From Paenibacillus thermotolerans (GTDB lineage Bacteria > Bacillota > Bacilli > Paenibacillales > YIM-B00363): 64,000 nt of DNA. The position numbers and the translations under genes are program-made. The stretch lies in the NCBI RefSeq assembly GCF_028745515.1, contig NZ_JAQZSG010000001.1:124001-188000 (forward strand), written 5' to 3'. Below are positions 6,723-15,559 of the stretch, piece after piece (the first letter of the stretch is position 1; the number at the start of each line of letters is the position of its first letter). The notes below the pieces were generated by a model. It did not search any database, was not told the origin of the DNA, and saw only the letters and a list, made by a program, of their open reading frames with translations.

Positions 6723-9230
6723 TTACGTTCGCGGTTTGACGCGGTTCGTCGCTTGTGCGACGTTCGGGTCGTCCGGCCAATAATGCTTCGGATACCTGCC
6801 CTTTAAGTCCTTCTTCACCTCGAAGTATGCGTCGCGCCAGAAGCTGGACAGATCGCGCGTCACCTGCACCGGCCTTTGCGCCGGCGAAAGAAGATGCATC
6901 ACGATCGGCACGCGGCCGCCCGCGATAAGCGGCGTTTGTTGCAGGCCGAACACTTCCTGCAAGCGGACCGACAGCGATGGCGACGCCGGGTCGCTGTAAT
7001 CGATCGGAATACGGGAGCCGCTCGGGACGGTAATGTGCGTCGGCGCCCAATCGTCAAGCATTCGGCGTTGTTCCCAAGGCAGCAGCGATAGCAGCGCCTC
7101 CGTCACGTTCAGCCGCTGCAGATCGGCGCGGCTCTTCATGCCGCCGATGTACGGAGCGAGCCAATCGGTTAGCGAGGCGGTAAGCGCCTCGTCCGACGCA
7201 TCCGGCCAATCGCTATCGATGCGGTGCAAAAACACGATGCGCTCTTGAAGCTGCTTGGCCTGCTTTGTCCAAGGGAGTATTTGCAGCCCCTCCTGCACGA
7301 TGCCGTCAAGCAATGCGGCGGCAGTAAGCTCGGGATCGGGATGCGGCAGCGGCGCCTCCGACAGCACAAGCGCGTCCAAACATTTGCGCTTCCGCGCTCT
7401 GACGCTTTGCGTTTGCCTGTCCCAGCTCAGCTCCTGCCGCTCGACGATCCGATCGACATGGTGCTCCTCCAGCTGCTCCATCGTGATCGGAGCGGCAAGC
7501 GCAATGCGGCCGTCCGTCCCGGCATCGTCCAGCTCGGCCGCGACGACGTACGGCAGCTGTGATAGCGGCTGGTCAGGCCCGAATGCCGCTCCGCGTCCCC
7601 CGCTCAGCAAATATTTGCCGTTCGGGCGGCGCGCCGCGATTCGGTCGGGATACGCGAACGACAGCAGCACTCCGGCCATGTCCGCGTCGCGTTCGCCGCC
7701 GGCTCCGGCTGCGCCGCATTCCCGCTGCAGCTGCTGCGCCTCCAGCCGAACACGGCGGACGGCGGCTTCGTTAGGCTCGAGGCCGGCAGAGCGGGTTGCA
7801 GCCCGCAGCGCGCGGAGCCTTAGCCGCACGTCGGCATCGGGTTGCCCGGCACCGCCGCCGCGCAGGATGTCGCGCTCGCCAAGCAGCGCCGCTAGCTCGC
7901 ACGCCGCCGCCCCGAGGCCGATCGGCATGGCGCGAAGCACCATGCCGGAGAGGCGCGGGTGCAGCGGCAGCTCCGCCATGCGGCGCCCGAGCGGCGTAAG
8001 CGCCTCCGCGGCGTCGAGCGCGCCGAGACGCTGCAGCAGCTCGCGGGCTTGCGCGAACGCGGCTGCGGGCGGCGGATCGAGCCACCGCAGCTCCCCCGGG
8101 TCCGCAACGCCCCAAGCCGCCAGCTGCAAGGCTAGCGGGGCGAGGTCGGATTCGGCGATTTCGGGCGTGCCCTGTGCGGGCAGCAGCGTCTCCTCCTGCT
8201 CCGTCCACAGCCGGTAGCAAACGCCCGGGCCGAGCCGGCCGGCACGGCCTCGCCTCTGGTCCGCCGACGCGCGGGAGACGGGCACCGTTTCGAGCCGGGT
8301 CATGCCGGTGCGCGGCGAAAATTTCGGCACCCGCATTAGCCCGCTGTCCACAACGATGCGCACGCCCTCGACCGTCAAGCTCGATTCCGCGATGGAGGTC
8401 GCAAGCACGACCTTGCGCTTGCCGCCCTCCGCCGGGGATACGGCGCGATCCTGCTCCTCCGGCGTTAAGCCGCCGTGCAGCGGCGCAATATGTACCGGCA
8501 AAGAGCGGCATGCTTCCCGCAGCCGCTCTTCCGTGCGCCGAATTTCCCCGGTTCCGGGGAGAAATACGAGAACATCGCCTTCAGCATGCGCTGCGAGCGC
8601 ATCCGTCACTGCTCTCGCGACTCTATCTTCGATCCGGTCTCTGCTTTGCTGACGTACCGCATAACGGGTTTCCACCGGAAATTGTCTGCCCTCGCTCGCA
8701 ATGATCGGCGCATCCCCCAACAGCTCGGCCACCGGCCTTGCATTCAGCGTTGCCGACATAACGAGGATGCGCAGATCTTCGCGAAGCAGCGACTGGGCTT
8801 GCAGGCCGAACGCCAGAGAGACGTCCGCATGTATGTTGCGCTCATGAAACTCATCGAAAATAAGCAAGCCGACATTCTCGAGCGCAGGATCCGTTTGAAT
8901 CATTCTCGTCAGTACGCCCTCGGTCACGACTTCAATTTTCGTTCGCGCGCTTACCTTCGTGTCGAGCCGTACGCGATAACCGACGCGTTCCCCCGCCGCT
9001 TCGCCGATCGACGCGGCCATATACCGGGCCGCCATACGGGCTGCCAACCGCCTCGGCTCAAGCATGACGATTTTTTTGCCCTGCAGCCAAGGCTCATCCA
9101 GCAGCGCCAGCGGAACGCGCGTCGTCTTCCCTGCCCCGGGGGCCGCCGTCAGAACGGCATTCGCGTGCGTTCGCAGCGCTACTTTAAGCGCGGGAATGGC
9201 CGTTTCGATCGGGAGGGCCGTACGGCTCAT
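6723..9230 (-). CDS. hrpB: ATP-dependent helicase HrpB (DEAH-box)
   Basis: The start at 9230 (MSRTALPIETAIP) follows GGAGG and overlaps the rarD stop as ATGA. The 835-residue protein has Walker A (TAAPGAGKTT) near residue 30, the DEFHERN motif (IFDEFHER), motif III SAT (VMSATLNARP), motif VI QRRGRAGR and the HrpB-specific C-terminal region (FWRDAYFEVKKDLKGRYPKHYWPDDP). HrpB is a DEAH/RHA-family nucleic-acid helicase of unclear role, best known from Proteobacteria. The middle of the gene (about 7.6-8.2 kb) is visibly richer in G+C than its neighbours. Confidence 0.92.
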   Translation of the reverse strand: MSRTALPIETAIPALKVALRTHANAVLTAAPGAGKTTRVPLALLDEPWLQGKKIVMLEPRRLAARMAARYMAASIGEAAGERVGYRVRLDTKVSARTKIEVVTEGVLTRMIQTDPALENVGLLIFDEFHERNIHADVSLAFGLQAQSLLREDLRILVMSATLNARPVAELLGDAPIIASEGRQFPVETRYAVRQQSRDRIEDRVARAVTDALAAHAEGDVLVFLPGTGEIRRTEERLREACRSLPVHIAPLHGGLTPEEQDRAVSPAEGGKRKVVLATSIAESSLTVEGVRIVVDSGLMRVPKFSPRTGMTRLETVPVSRASADQRRGRAGRLGPGVCYRLWTEQEETLLPAQGTPEIAESDLAPLALQLAAWGVADPGELRWLDPPPAAAFAQARELLQRLGALDAAEALTPLGRRMAELPLHPRLSGMVLRAMPIGLGAAACELAALLGERDILRGGGAGQPDADVRLRLRALRAATRSAGLEPNEAAVRRVRLEAQQLQRECGAAGAGGERDADMAGVLLSFAYPDRIAARRPNGKYLLSGGRGAAFGPDQPLSQLPYVVAAELDDAGTDGRIALAAPITMEQLEEHHVDRIVERQELSWDRQTQSVRARKRKCLDALVLSEAPLPHPDPELTAAALLDGIVQEGLQILPWTKQAKQLQERIVFLHRIDSDWPDASDEALTASLTDWLAPYIGGMKSRADLQRLNVTEALLSLLPWEQRRMLDDWAPTHITVPSGSRIPIDYSDPASPSLSVRLQEVFGLQQTPLIAGGRVPIVMHLLSPAQRPVQVTRDLSSFWRDAYFEVKKDLKGRYPKHYWPDDPNVAQATNRVKPRT

Positions 9231-10111
9231 TGAGCAGCCTCCTGCTTCTGTATCGCTCGAATCCGGAATGAAGAGGCGGTATACAGCAAAAGAGCGCCCC
9301 AAATGCACGCAAAGCTGACCACGTGAACGGAACTGAACGGCTCATGATATAGAGCGATTCCGAGAATCAATGAGATCGTGGGGGCTGCATACTGAAATAA
9401 CCCGACGGTCGATAGCGGAAGCCGTTTCGCCGCTTCGGCGAACCATAACAAAGGCAAGGCCGTTGCAGCCCCGGCAAGCAGCAGCGGGAGAGAAGCCGCG
9501 CTTTCGAATGGGGCGCCGAAGCCGCCGGCATATGCCAAATATCCGATTGCAACCGGGAGCGGGATGATCGTCTCCCAGCTTAAGCCGAGCAGCGGGTCCA
9601 CGTTCGTCTTCTTCTTTGCGAGTCCGTACAGACCGAAGGAGAACGCTAGCGTTAAAGCGATCCAAGGGAATTTCCCGTACGACACCGTCAACACGACGAC
9701 ACCAGCCGCCGCCAGCGCAAGCGCCGTCCATTGGAGCTTGGACGGCCGTTCCCTCAAGAAGAATACACCGAGAAGGACGCTGATCAACGGATTAATATAA
9801 TATCCTAAGCTGGCTTCCACGATATGCCCGCTGTTTACCGATATAATATAAACGAGCCAGTTGATGCTGATCAGAAGCGCCGATAGGGCCGCAGCGCCGA
9901 ACACCGCCCATGATGCGAAAAGCCGTTTCCATTCATGCAGTCTCTTTTTCGCCGCAAGCAAGCCCGCAACAAACACGACCGACCATATAATCCGGTGGGC
10001 GAGAATCGCTTCCGCCGGCAGACCGTCGAACAATTTCCAAAACAAAGGGAGCAGTCCCCATGCTATATAAGCGAACAGCGCGTAAATAACTCCTGTTGAC
10101 AAGTTTCTCAT
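9227..10111 (-). CDS. rarD: RarD-type EamA transporter
   Basis: The 294-residue membrane protein has ten predicted hydrophobic helices in two EamA repeats and begins with the RarD signature (GVIYALFAYIAWGLLPLFWKL, quoted in part: IAWGLLPLFWKL). RarD proteins are putative drug/metabolite exporters; RarD itself was linked to chloramphenicol sensitivity. The start is uncertain: the ATG at 10111 lies directly behind CGGAG, while a TTG at 10102 has better spacing. An open frame continues upstream to 10273 but lacks family similarity. The stop overlaps the hrpB start, so the two are co-translated. Confidence 0.85.
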   Translation of the reverse strand: MRNLSTGVIYALFAYIAWGLLPLFWKLFDGLPAEAILAHRIIWSVVFVAGLLAAKKRLHEWKRLFASWAVFGAAALSALLISINWLVYIISVNSGHIVEASLGYYINPLISVLLGVFFLRERPSKLQWTALALAAAGVVVLTVSYGKFPWIALTLAFSFGLYGLAKKKTNVDPLLGLSWETIIPLPVAIGYLAYAGGFGAPFESAASLPLLLAGAATALPLLWFAEAAKRLPLSTVGLFQYAAPTISLILGIALYHEPFSSVHVVSFACIWGALLLYTASSFRIRAIQKQEAAQ

Positions 10112-10205
10112 CTCCGTATGATTACTGATAAACGTAACGGCCAAAAAGCCGACTTTTATCAATTTTACGCCGTTGCCTAGTAAAGTCAACAGGAAATCCG
10201 AGCAT

Positions 10206-10241
10206 GAAAAACCCGCTTCCGGATCGCTTTCCGTCAGCGGG
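10206..10241 (-). terminator. Terminator downstream of the zinc alcohol dehydrogenase gene
   Basis: On the minus strand CCCGCT and AGCGGG form a stem around a long loop, followed by TTTTT. It lies just after the dehydrogenase stop at 10270. Confidence 0.6.
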
Positions 10242-10269
10242 CGTGCGGAACCCGTTATTCCATTGTTGT

Positions 10270-11241
10270 TCAATCGATCCGAACGACGGCTTTTATAAAA
10301 CCGGGCGGCTTCGTAAGAAGCGCCTCATACGCTTTGTCCACCTCGTGCAGCCCGAATACGTGCGTCACCATGCTCTTCATATCGAACAAGCCCGCCTCAA
10401 TGAGCTTCAAACCGTGCTGCATTTGCTTCATATGTACGTCGTTGCGGCGCTCGTGCGCGTTGATGACCGTAATGGCTTTCCAATTCCACAGCTCCATATT
10501 GACGCTTCGCAGCCCTCCGTTGCCTTGATGGTAGCCGACGACGGACAACGACCCGTGCACCGCCGTCATTTCGCCTGCCAGCTGCAATCCGCCCTGCGAG
10601 CCGGTCGCTTCCACCGTCACGGCAATTCCCCGGTCCATCTGGTTCCATTCGGTAACCTTATAATCCGGCGGAACGCTATCGGGGGTATACGTTTCGACGG
10701 CACCGTAAGTACGTGCATGCTCCAACCCTTCTTCCCGGACGTCGACGACGATCGTGCGTCCCGCCCCCTTCAACTTCATCAACTGCAAAAACCCAAGTCC
10801 CATAAACCCGGCCCCGACAATCGCCACATCGTCTCCGAGAGCTACCGGCGTTCGTTGCGCCCCGCTCATTAAGCACGACAAGGGCTCTCCAAGCGATTCA
10901 TATTCGTGGAGCGAATCGGGCACCTTGACGATATTCCGATAGTCCGCCTTCGTATATTCGGCAAACGCATGCTGGACAAGCCCGGTTACACGGTCTCCCT
11001 TTTGGAATCCATGTACGCGGGAGCCCGTCTTTTCGATAATGCCGACAGGCTCGTGGCCAAAAATCAAACGCTCGGTTTCCTTCGCTTCCAACCAAGTGCT
11101 TCCCGACAGCCACGGATGCAGCTCGGACGCGCAAACGCCGCATGCAATGACGCGGATCAGCACCTCCTCGTCCCCGATCTGCGGTATCGCTACGTCACGA
11201 ACCTCGCTCTTCCGCTGTCCGACCATGACGCTTGCTTTCAT
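10270..11241 (-). CDS. Zinc-dependent alcohol dehydrogenase (MDR family)
   Basis: The 323-residue protein is a medium-chain dehydrogenase/reductase. The catalytic zinc ligands are visible in ACGVCASELH and FGHEPVG, and the Rossmann nucleotide-binding motif is AIVGAGFMGLGFLQL followed by the acidic residue in TIVVDVRE, which favours NAD. The structural-zinc lobe with four cysteines is missing, as in some sugar or polyol dehydrogenases. The substrate is unknown. GGAGG precedes the ATG and a cre-like palindrome lies just upstream, so catabolite or sugar-responsive control is likely. Confidence 0.87.
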   Translation of the reverse strand: MKASVMVGQRKSEVRDVAIPQIGDEEVLIRVIACGVCASELHPWLSGSTWLEAKETERLIFGHEPVGIIEKTGSRVHGFQKGDRVTGLVQHAFAEYTKADYRNIVKVPDSLHEYESLGEPLSCLMSGAQRTPVALGDDVAIVGAGFMGLGFLQLMKLKGAGRTIVVDVREEGLEHARTYGAVETYTPDSVPPDYKVTEWNQMDRGIAVTVEATGSQGGLQLAGEMTAVHGSLSVVGYHQGNGGLRSVNMELWNWKAITVINAHERRNDVHMKQMQHGLKLIEAGLFDMKSMVTHVFGLHEVDKAYEALLTKPPGFIKAVVRID

Positions 11242-11267
11242 GCGGACTACCTCCTCGATTTTTAAAA

Positions 11268-11281
11268 TGGTAACGTTTTCA
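11268..11281. promoter_or_regulatory. cre-like operator (CcpA/LacI family)
   Basis: On the minus strand the site reads TGAAAACGTTACCA, which matches the cre consensus TGWAANCGNTNWCA at all but one constrained position. It is centred about 33 nt upstream of the dehydrogenase start, where bound protein would block transcription. A local LacI-family repressor would bind a similar sequence. Confidence 0.6.
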
Positions 11282-11350
11282 AAACTTCTAAAACAATTTT
11301 ATGCTAAGCCGCTTCACTTTACCATAGCATTATTTAAAGTCCGCCTGTTC

Positions 11351-11398
11351 GCCCGAGCGGTTCAGCAGCATCCTGCGCCGCTCTTCGCCGCTCCGGGC
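11351..11398 (-). terminator. Hairpin after the glycosyltransferase gene
   Basis: GCCCGAGCGG at 11351-11360 pairs with CCGCTCCGGGC at 11388-11398 with one bulge. There is no clear T tract, so it may be only a 3' end stabiliser. It lies 23 nt past the glycosyltransferase stop. Confidence 0.35.
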
Positions 11399-11421
11399 TC
11401 CCGATAGGACCTAAATGTCTT

Positions 11422-12561
11422 TCAGTTCCTCCATTCGGCATAGCGGCGTTTCAGCTTGCCGACGGTTGAATCCCAGCTTAGCTTTTGCTTCGCGGCGTTT
11501 CGCCCGTACTCCGACAGCCGGCCGGCCAGCTCCTTCGATCGCATGATCCTTAAAATCGCCGAGGCAAACGCATCGGGACTTTTGCAATTAGAGACAAGCA
11601 ACCCGCTTTTTCCATGAGAAATAACCTCCCGAATGCCGCCTTTTCTCGATGCGACGACCGGAACCCCCGAAGCCAAAGCTTCCGCATTGACTGCGGCGAG
11701 ACCTTCCCGAAATTGCGTCGGGCAGACGAATACATCCCCTAAATGATACATTTCGTGGACCTCCGCGGGCGGAATATATCCCGTGAACGTAATCGGCACG
11801 CCGAGTTTTTTCGATAAGAATCGAACCTTCCGAATATAAGGGGTTTGTTGACTTTTTCCCGGCCAAGACGCTCCGACAGCGATCAACCTTGCGCCGGGGG
11901 CATGCTTTTTGACCTTGGCGACGGCGGAAACGAGCGTATGAAGCCCTTTCTTCGGTACAATGCGGCCGACATAGAGCACGTTAAACGTCCCTCCTACGCC
12001 CCACTTTTGCCGCAGTTGATCTTTGTAGGCTTGCGTTCTGGGCCGGAACTTCTCCGTATCGACTCCCGATTTAGCCGGCTTGAATTTGTGCGCATGCTTC
12101 GGATATGTTTGCTTCATCGTTCTCGACAAGAAGGATGAGACCGTAACTACACCGTCCGTCTGATTCAATATTTCATTCGCCTTCCGGTAGGAAAGCCGCG
12201 ACATGAAGGTGAGGGAATGCAATGACAAAACAATCGTGCTGTTCGGGAACGCTTTTCTAACGTCAGGCACGAACGTCGGCCGGTTCTCGATTTGAACGAT
12301 ATCGAAGTATTGTCCTTTTACTGCGCGCAATGCGGCACGGATATAAGCCTTTCTTCGATTTGCGCCGGAGACGCGCACTATGCGGTAACTGCCTCCCGCC
12401 AGTACGGTGGAACGCGGAAGCCGTTTGTGGGTGCGGCTGATCAGTGTTATTCGCTCCGAACGAGCCATGCGGGAAAACACGTTATGCGTACAGCTTTCGA
12501 CAGACCCCCCCATAATCGGGGGAACAGGCAGCTGCTCGGGAACGATGACCAGTACCTTCAC
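11422..12561 (-). CDS. GT4 family glycosyltransferase, spore-coat CotSA-like
   Basis: The GTG start at 12561 is chosen because AAAGAGG lies 8-9 nt upstream and the product then begins MKVLVIVPEQLPVPP, the usual GT-B N-terminus. The 379-residue protein has the nucleotide-sugar pocket motifs VGRIVPKKGLHTLV and EGLAAVNAEALASGVPVVASRKGG (cited in part: AEALASGVPVVAS) of retaining GT4 enzymes. The PVPPIMGGSVE segment resembles CotSA of the Bacillus spore coat. It lies 19 nt after a YheC/YheD-type gene, which supports a role in spore-surface polysaccharide synthesis; the sugar is unknown. Confidence 0.85.
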   Translation of the reverse strand: MKVLVIVPEQLPVPPIMGGSVESCTHNVFSRMARSERITLISRTHKRLPRSTVLAGGSYRIVRVSGANRRKAYIRAALRAVKGQYFDIVQIENRPTFVPDVRKAFPNSTIVLSLHSLTFMSRLSYRKANEILNQTDGVVTVSSFLSRTMKQTYPKHAHKFKPAKSGVDTEKFRPRTQAYKDQLRQKWGVGGTFNVLYVGRIVPKKGLHTLVSAVAKVKKHAPGARLIAVGASWPGKSQQTPYIRKVRFLSKKLGVPITFTGYIPPAEVHEMYHLGDVFVCPTQFREGLAAVNAEALASGVPVVASRKGGIREVISHGKSGLLVSNCKSPDAFASAILRIMRSKELAGRLSEYGRNAAKQKLSWDSTVGKLKRRYAEWRN

Positions 12562-12580
12562 TACGATCAGCCTCTTTCCG

Positions 12581-13633
12581 TTACCGTTTTCGCAACAAAT
12601 ATCGAGCATATTTCAAAGGATTTTCATAGGATGCAAAATATTCGCGGTTCAAGCCGGCTTCTCTGAACGAGTAGCGTTGATCTCTGAAATTCACCTCTAT
12701 CAAGTAAGGCGTACCGCGGGACGTAACGCCGACGTCAAGCCCGAGATCCGCAACGCCGGGCAGTTTGCGGCCCAGCAGTCGGGCGATTTGAAGCGATGCG
12801 GTTTTAATTTTCCGTTTTACTTCTTGTGAATCCAATCCGGCATGCCTAAAAAGCAACTCGCACCTTCGCACGCGCCCGCCTCTTGCCACATTCGTTACAT
12901 GACTTCCTTTTTTGGCAACCTTTCCGACCATTCCCGTAACGCCCCATTGGCCGCCTTCGCCCTTTTGCACGCTTACCCTGATGTCATACGGATTCCCTTT
13001 ATATGTCGCCAAATGTATTTTCTCTTGGATGATGTAACGCTTCCCGCTAGTCATGCGTCTTAATGTTCGGTACAGCGCTCCCTGATCCACGACCTTCGGT
13101 TTGCCGCTTCTTCTTTGAATGCTCCAACAGGTTGTTCCCGGTATTTTGCCGATTTTTATAATCCCGACTCCGACTCCGCCGATGTTCGGCTTGATATACA
13201 GCTCATTAAAACGGCGTGTCATGTATTTCAATGTTGCGGCGTTGAACACCCTAGTCGACGGAAGATACCAGTCCGCTTCCGTTCGGGCGAGCTTCCGCTG
13301 GACCGTATATTTCCCGTATCTTTCGCGATTAAAGACGAGCGCTTTTCTCGCCAAAGCCGATAGCTTCGCTTTATGTGCGGAGGAGGATGGCAGCGACCGG
13401 TTGTGGATAACCTTCGGAAGAGAAGCCGACACCTTTTTGTACCCGCTTGATACCGGAACGAATCCAACCGCCCTGCGGGAGGAAAGCCGGATCCCGGACA
13501 AGCACATGTAGATCGGCGTCAGCCTAAGACTTCTGGCCGCTGCATTGTATAGGGATATCTGTTCATAGCCGGTCCGGCCTCCAGGGATTCCCCTGAAAGT
13601 TGACCGATCGAGCAAAATGCCTACTGTTTTCAA
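12581..13633 (-). CDS. YheC/YheD family endospore coat-associated ATP-grasp protein
   Basis: The TTG start at 13633 follows GGAGGACGGGGCGC at suitable spacing. The 350-residue protein shows the YheC/D layout: an N-terminal domain (GILLDRSTFRGIP), the stretch PSTRVFNAATLKYMTRRFNELYIKP and the ATP-grasp core with YIIQEKIHLATYKGNPYDIR and the C-terminal LIEVNFRDQRYSF. ATP-grasp enzymes join carboxylates to amines or thiols; Bacillus YheC and YheD are spore-associated but of unknown substrate. The glycosyltransferase gene follows directly, so the pair is probably an operon expressed during sporulation. Confidence 0.85.
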   Translation of the reverse strand: MKTVGILLDRSTFRGIPGGRTGYEQISLYNAAARSLRLTPIYMCLSGIRLSSRRAVGFVPVSSGYKKVSASLPKVIHNRSLPSSSAHKAKLSALARKALVFNRERYGKYTVQRKLARTEADWYLPSTRVFNAATLKYMTRRFNELYIKPNIGGVGVGIIKIGKIPGTTCWSIQRRSGKPKVVDQGALYRTLRRMTSGKRYIIQEKIHLATYKGNPYDIRVSVQKGEGGQWGVTGMVGKVAKKGSHVTNVARGGRVRRCELLFRHAGLDSQEVKRKIKTASLQIARLLGRKLPGVADLGLDVGVTSRGTPYLIEVNFRDQRYSFREAGLNREYFASYENPLKYARYLLRKR

Positions 13634-13862
13634 GCGCCCCGTCCTCCTTCATCGCATTCTTGTGTATCATACTCATCCGCCTCGGGGGTTGCATGGGTTA
13701 TCGTGGAAATCGCGAGCATCCGCCGCGATGAAAATTGAACCGGAGGCGATCGAATGGCCGTAACACAAAAAAAGCATCCCGGACCGTTTAGGTACGGGAT
13801 GCTTTATGCGGGGCGGCGCTTCGGCCGGGTGCGTTTGCACCAACTTTTGGTGCTAACCCTTT
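13634..13862. other. Gene-free stretch with hairpins
   Basis: No coding region is seen. It contains the strong ppnP terminator (13765-13803) and a second small hairpin, GCACC-loop-GGTGC, around 13838-13853 just after ppnP. Confidence 0.6.
13765..13803 (-). terminator. Terminator of ppnP
   Basis: AGCATCCCG at 13773-13781 pairs perfectly with CGGGATGCT at 13795-13803. On the minus strand the stem is followed by TTTTTTT. Confidence 0.88.
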
Positions 13863-14177
13863 TTACTCCTTATGGTACGAACAGCAGTAATCGACGGTAG
13901 TATGCACTTTGAATAGGAAGCTCTCGTTGGCCGGCACAAAGAAAACGCCGCTTCCCTCGATCCGCTTCCAGTCTTCGCCTTTCAGCTTATATTCCGCTGC
14001 TCCGGCGAGAATTTCCATTTCTTCCTTCAACGAAGCGGAAAACTCATATTCACCCGGAAGCGCAATGCCTAGCGTTTTTTTCGTTCCGTCCGGAAATAAG
14101 ACCGTTCGGCTGGTCACTTTGCCGTCATAATAAATGTTTGCATGCTTCAAGACCGTTACATCGGTAAACTGCGACAA
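13863..14177 (-). CDS. ppnP: Pyrimidine/purine nucleoside phosphorylase (PpnP, cupin fold)
   Basis: The TTG start at 14177 is chosen because AAAGGATGGGAG precedes it and the product (MSQFTDVTVLKHANIYYDGKV) then has the usual family length of about 104 residues; an open frame reaches 14294 but overlaps the upstream gene. The cupin pattern is clear: ALPGEYEFSASLKEEMEILAG, then GSGVFFVPANESFLFKV and the ending DYCCSYHKE. PpnP (formerly YaiE/DUF1255) phosphorolyses a wide range of nucleosides to free bases and ribose 1-phosphate. It is a single gene with its own terminator. Confidence 0.85.
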   Translation of the reverse strand: MSQFTDVTVLKHANIYYDGKVTSRTVLFPDGTKKTLGIALPGEYEFSASLKEEMEILAGAAEYKLKGEDWKRIEGSGVFFVPANESFLFKVHTTVDYCCSYHKE

Positions 14178-14278
14178 GCCGCTCCCATCCTTTCTAAATG
14201 TACAAACGTTATATTTGCTCAATGTAACACAAATAGCCGCCTTTATGAAATACAAAACATTGCAGAAAAACGTCCGTT

Positions 14279-15451
14279 TTAGGAATCCTTCCATTCGGAT
14301 AATGCGTCCGCAGCCAGCATTTGAATGACGTTGCTGTCCATCGGGGGGTTATGCAGCCCTGCACGGACATCACGATAATACCGTTCCAAAGGCAACGACT
14401 TGTTTAGGCTCGTTCCGCCTACGATCCTCATGGCAATATCGACGATTTTAATGGCGCTGTTTGTTACCACGTACTTTGCCAGTCCAAGCTCAGGCTTTAA
14501 AGCCGGACGATTGTCCTGCTCCCGATCCCACCGATCGGCCGCCGAGTACAACAAGCTGCGCGCCGTGCGCAGCTCTGCTTCCATCTGCCCGATCTGCTGT
14601 TGTACGGCCGGAAGCTCGGCGATCGGCCCCCGCAGGCTGTTCGGGCGATACGCCGCTGCGAATCGAACCGCAAAATCCCGAGCGGCAAATGCAATTCCCA
14701 TATAGCAGGCGGGTATGTGCAGAAGCCAGCCGCCGGCATCGTCGATCGCCGGTTTCGCTTCCCGGGATATTCGCGCCTGCTCGCCGACCGTAACGCCGTC
14801 GAGCACCACATCGTGGCTCCCCGTTGCGCGCATGCCGATCGTATCCCACGTTTCTACGATGGACACGCCGTCCGTTTTGTAGACGAGGAATTCTTCCACC
14901 CGCTGCTCCTCCTCGACATAAGCGGTCACACCGAAACGGTCAAGAATCGGTGAAAGCGTGCTGAACGTCTTCCTCCCCGTCAGCACCCAACCGCCGTCCG
15001 CCTTCTTCGCCGTCGTTTCCGGCCGGCCGCCGCGGCTCGGACTCCCGGATGCGGCCTCGCTCGCAAACGTGTTGATCATCGCGCCGTCTCGCACGATGTC
15101 CCTGCACAACTCGCCGAACAGCTCCTCCGGCCACCTGCCTGTCGTTCGCAAATGCATGATCTGCCCTAAGTGCCAGCCCACGGATAAGGCGGTGGAGCCG
15201 TCTCCGTAAGCAAGCCGCTCCTGAAGCATTACCATTTCGTACAGCGATATTTCGTCTCCCCCGAATGCTTTCGGAACGGTAAGCTTCAAATAACCCGCCT
15301 CACGCAGGTCGGCAAAATTAGGAAACGGGAACGTCCCTTCCCGGTCATGAACGCCAGCTCTTTCCGCAAACCGAGCCGCCAGCTCCTCGACCTTCCGCGC
15401 CCGCTTCATCTCTTCTTCACTTCGGACGTATTGATCGATCAAGCGCTTCAT
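14279..15451 (-). CDS. Acyl-CoA dehydrogenase family flavoprotein
   Basis: The start at 15451 (MKRLIDQYVRSEEE) is preferred because AAAGGGG lies 9 nt upstream, while the earlier ATG at 15460 abuts that site. The 390-residue protein has the acyl-CoA dehydrogenase layout: helical N-terminus, the beta domain with SEAASGSPSRGG and WVLTGRKTFSTLSP, and the C-terminal helical domain (RIVGGTSLNKSLPLERYYRDVRAG, quoted in part: SLPLERYYRDVRAG). It resembles B. subtilis YdbM and DszC-like flavin monooxygenases more than chain-length-specific beta-oxidation enzymes. No acyl-CoA pathway genes are adjacent, so the substrate is open. Confidence 0.83.
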   Translation of the reverse strand: MKRLIDQYVRSEEEMKRARKVEELAARFAERAGVHDREGTFPFPNFADLREAGYLKLTVPKAFGGDEISLYEMVMLQERLAYGDGSTALSVGWHLGQIMHLRTTGRWPEELFGELCRDIVRDGAMINTFASEAASGSPSRGGRPETTAKKADGGWVLTGRKTFSTLSPILDRFGVTAYVEEEQRVEEFLVYKTDGVSIVETWDTIGMRATGSHDVVLDGVTVGEQARISREAKPAIDDAGGWLLHIPACYMGIAFAARDFAVRFAAAYRPNSLRGPIAELPAVQQQIGQMEAELRTARSLLYSAADRWDREQDNRPALKPELGLAKYVVTNSAIKIVDIAMRIVGGTSLNKSLPLERYYRDVRAGLHNPPMDSNVIQMLAADALSEWKDS

Positions 15452-15559
15452 GAGCGTCATCCCCTTTCGAACGCTTGGCGATGGATTATGTAATATATAT
15501 TAACGTATTGTACCACAGAAATCGTTCAAATCACTTGTTGCGATTTCGAGCGAAATCCC

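Noticed and set aside
7255-8217. Several long serine- and arginine-rich frames opposite and within hrpB
   Set aside because: Low-complexity translations of a G+C-rich stretch; hrpB motifs run through the region without a break.
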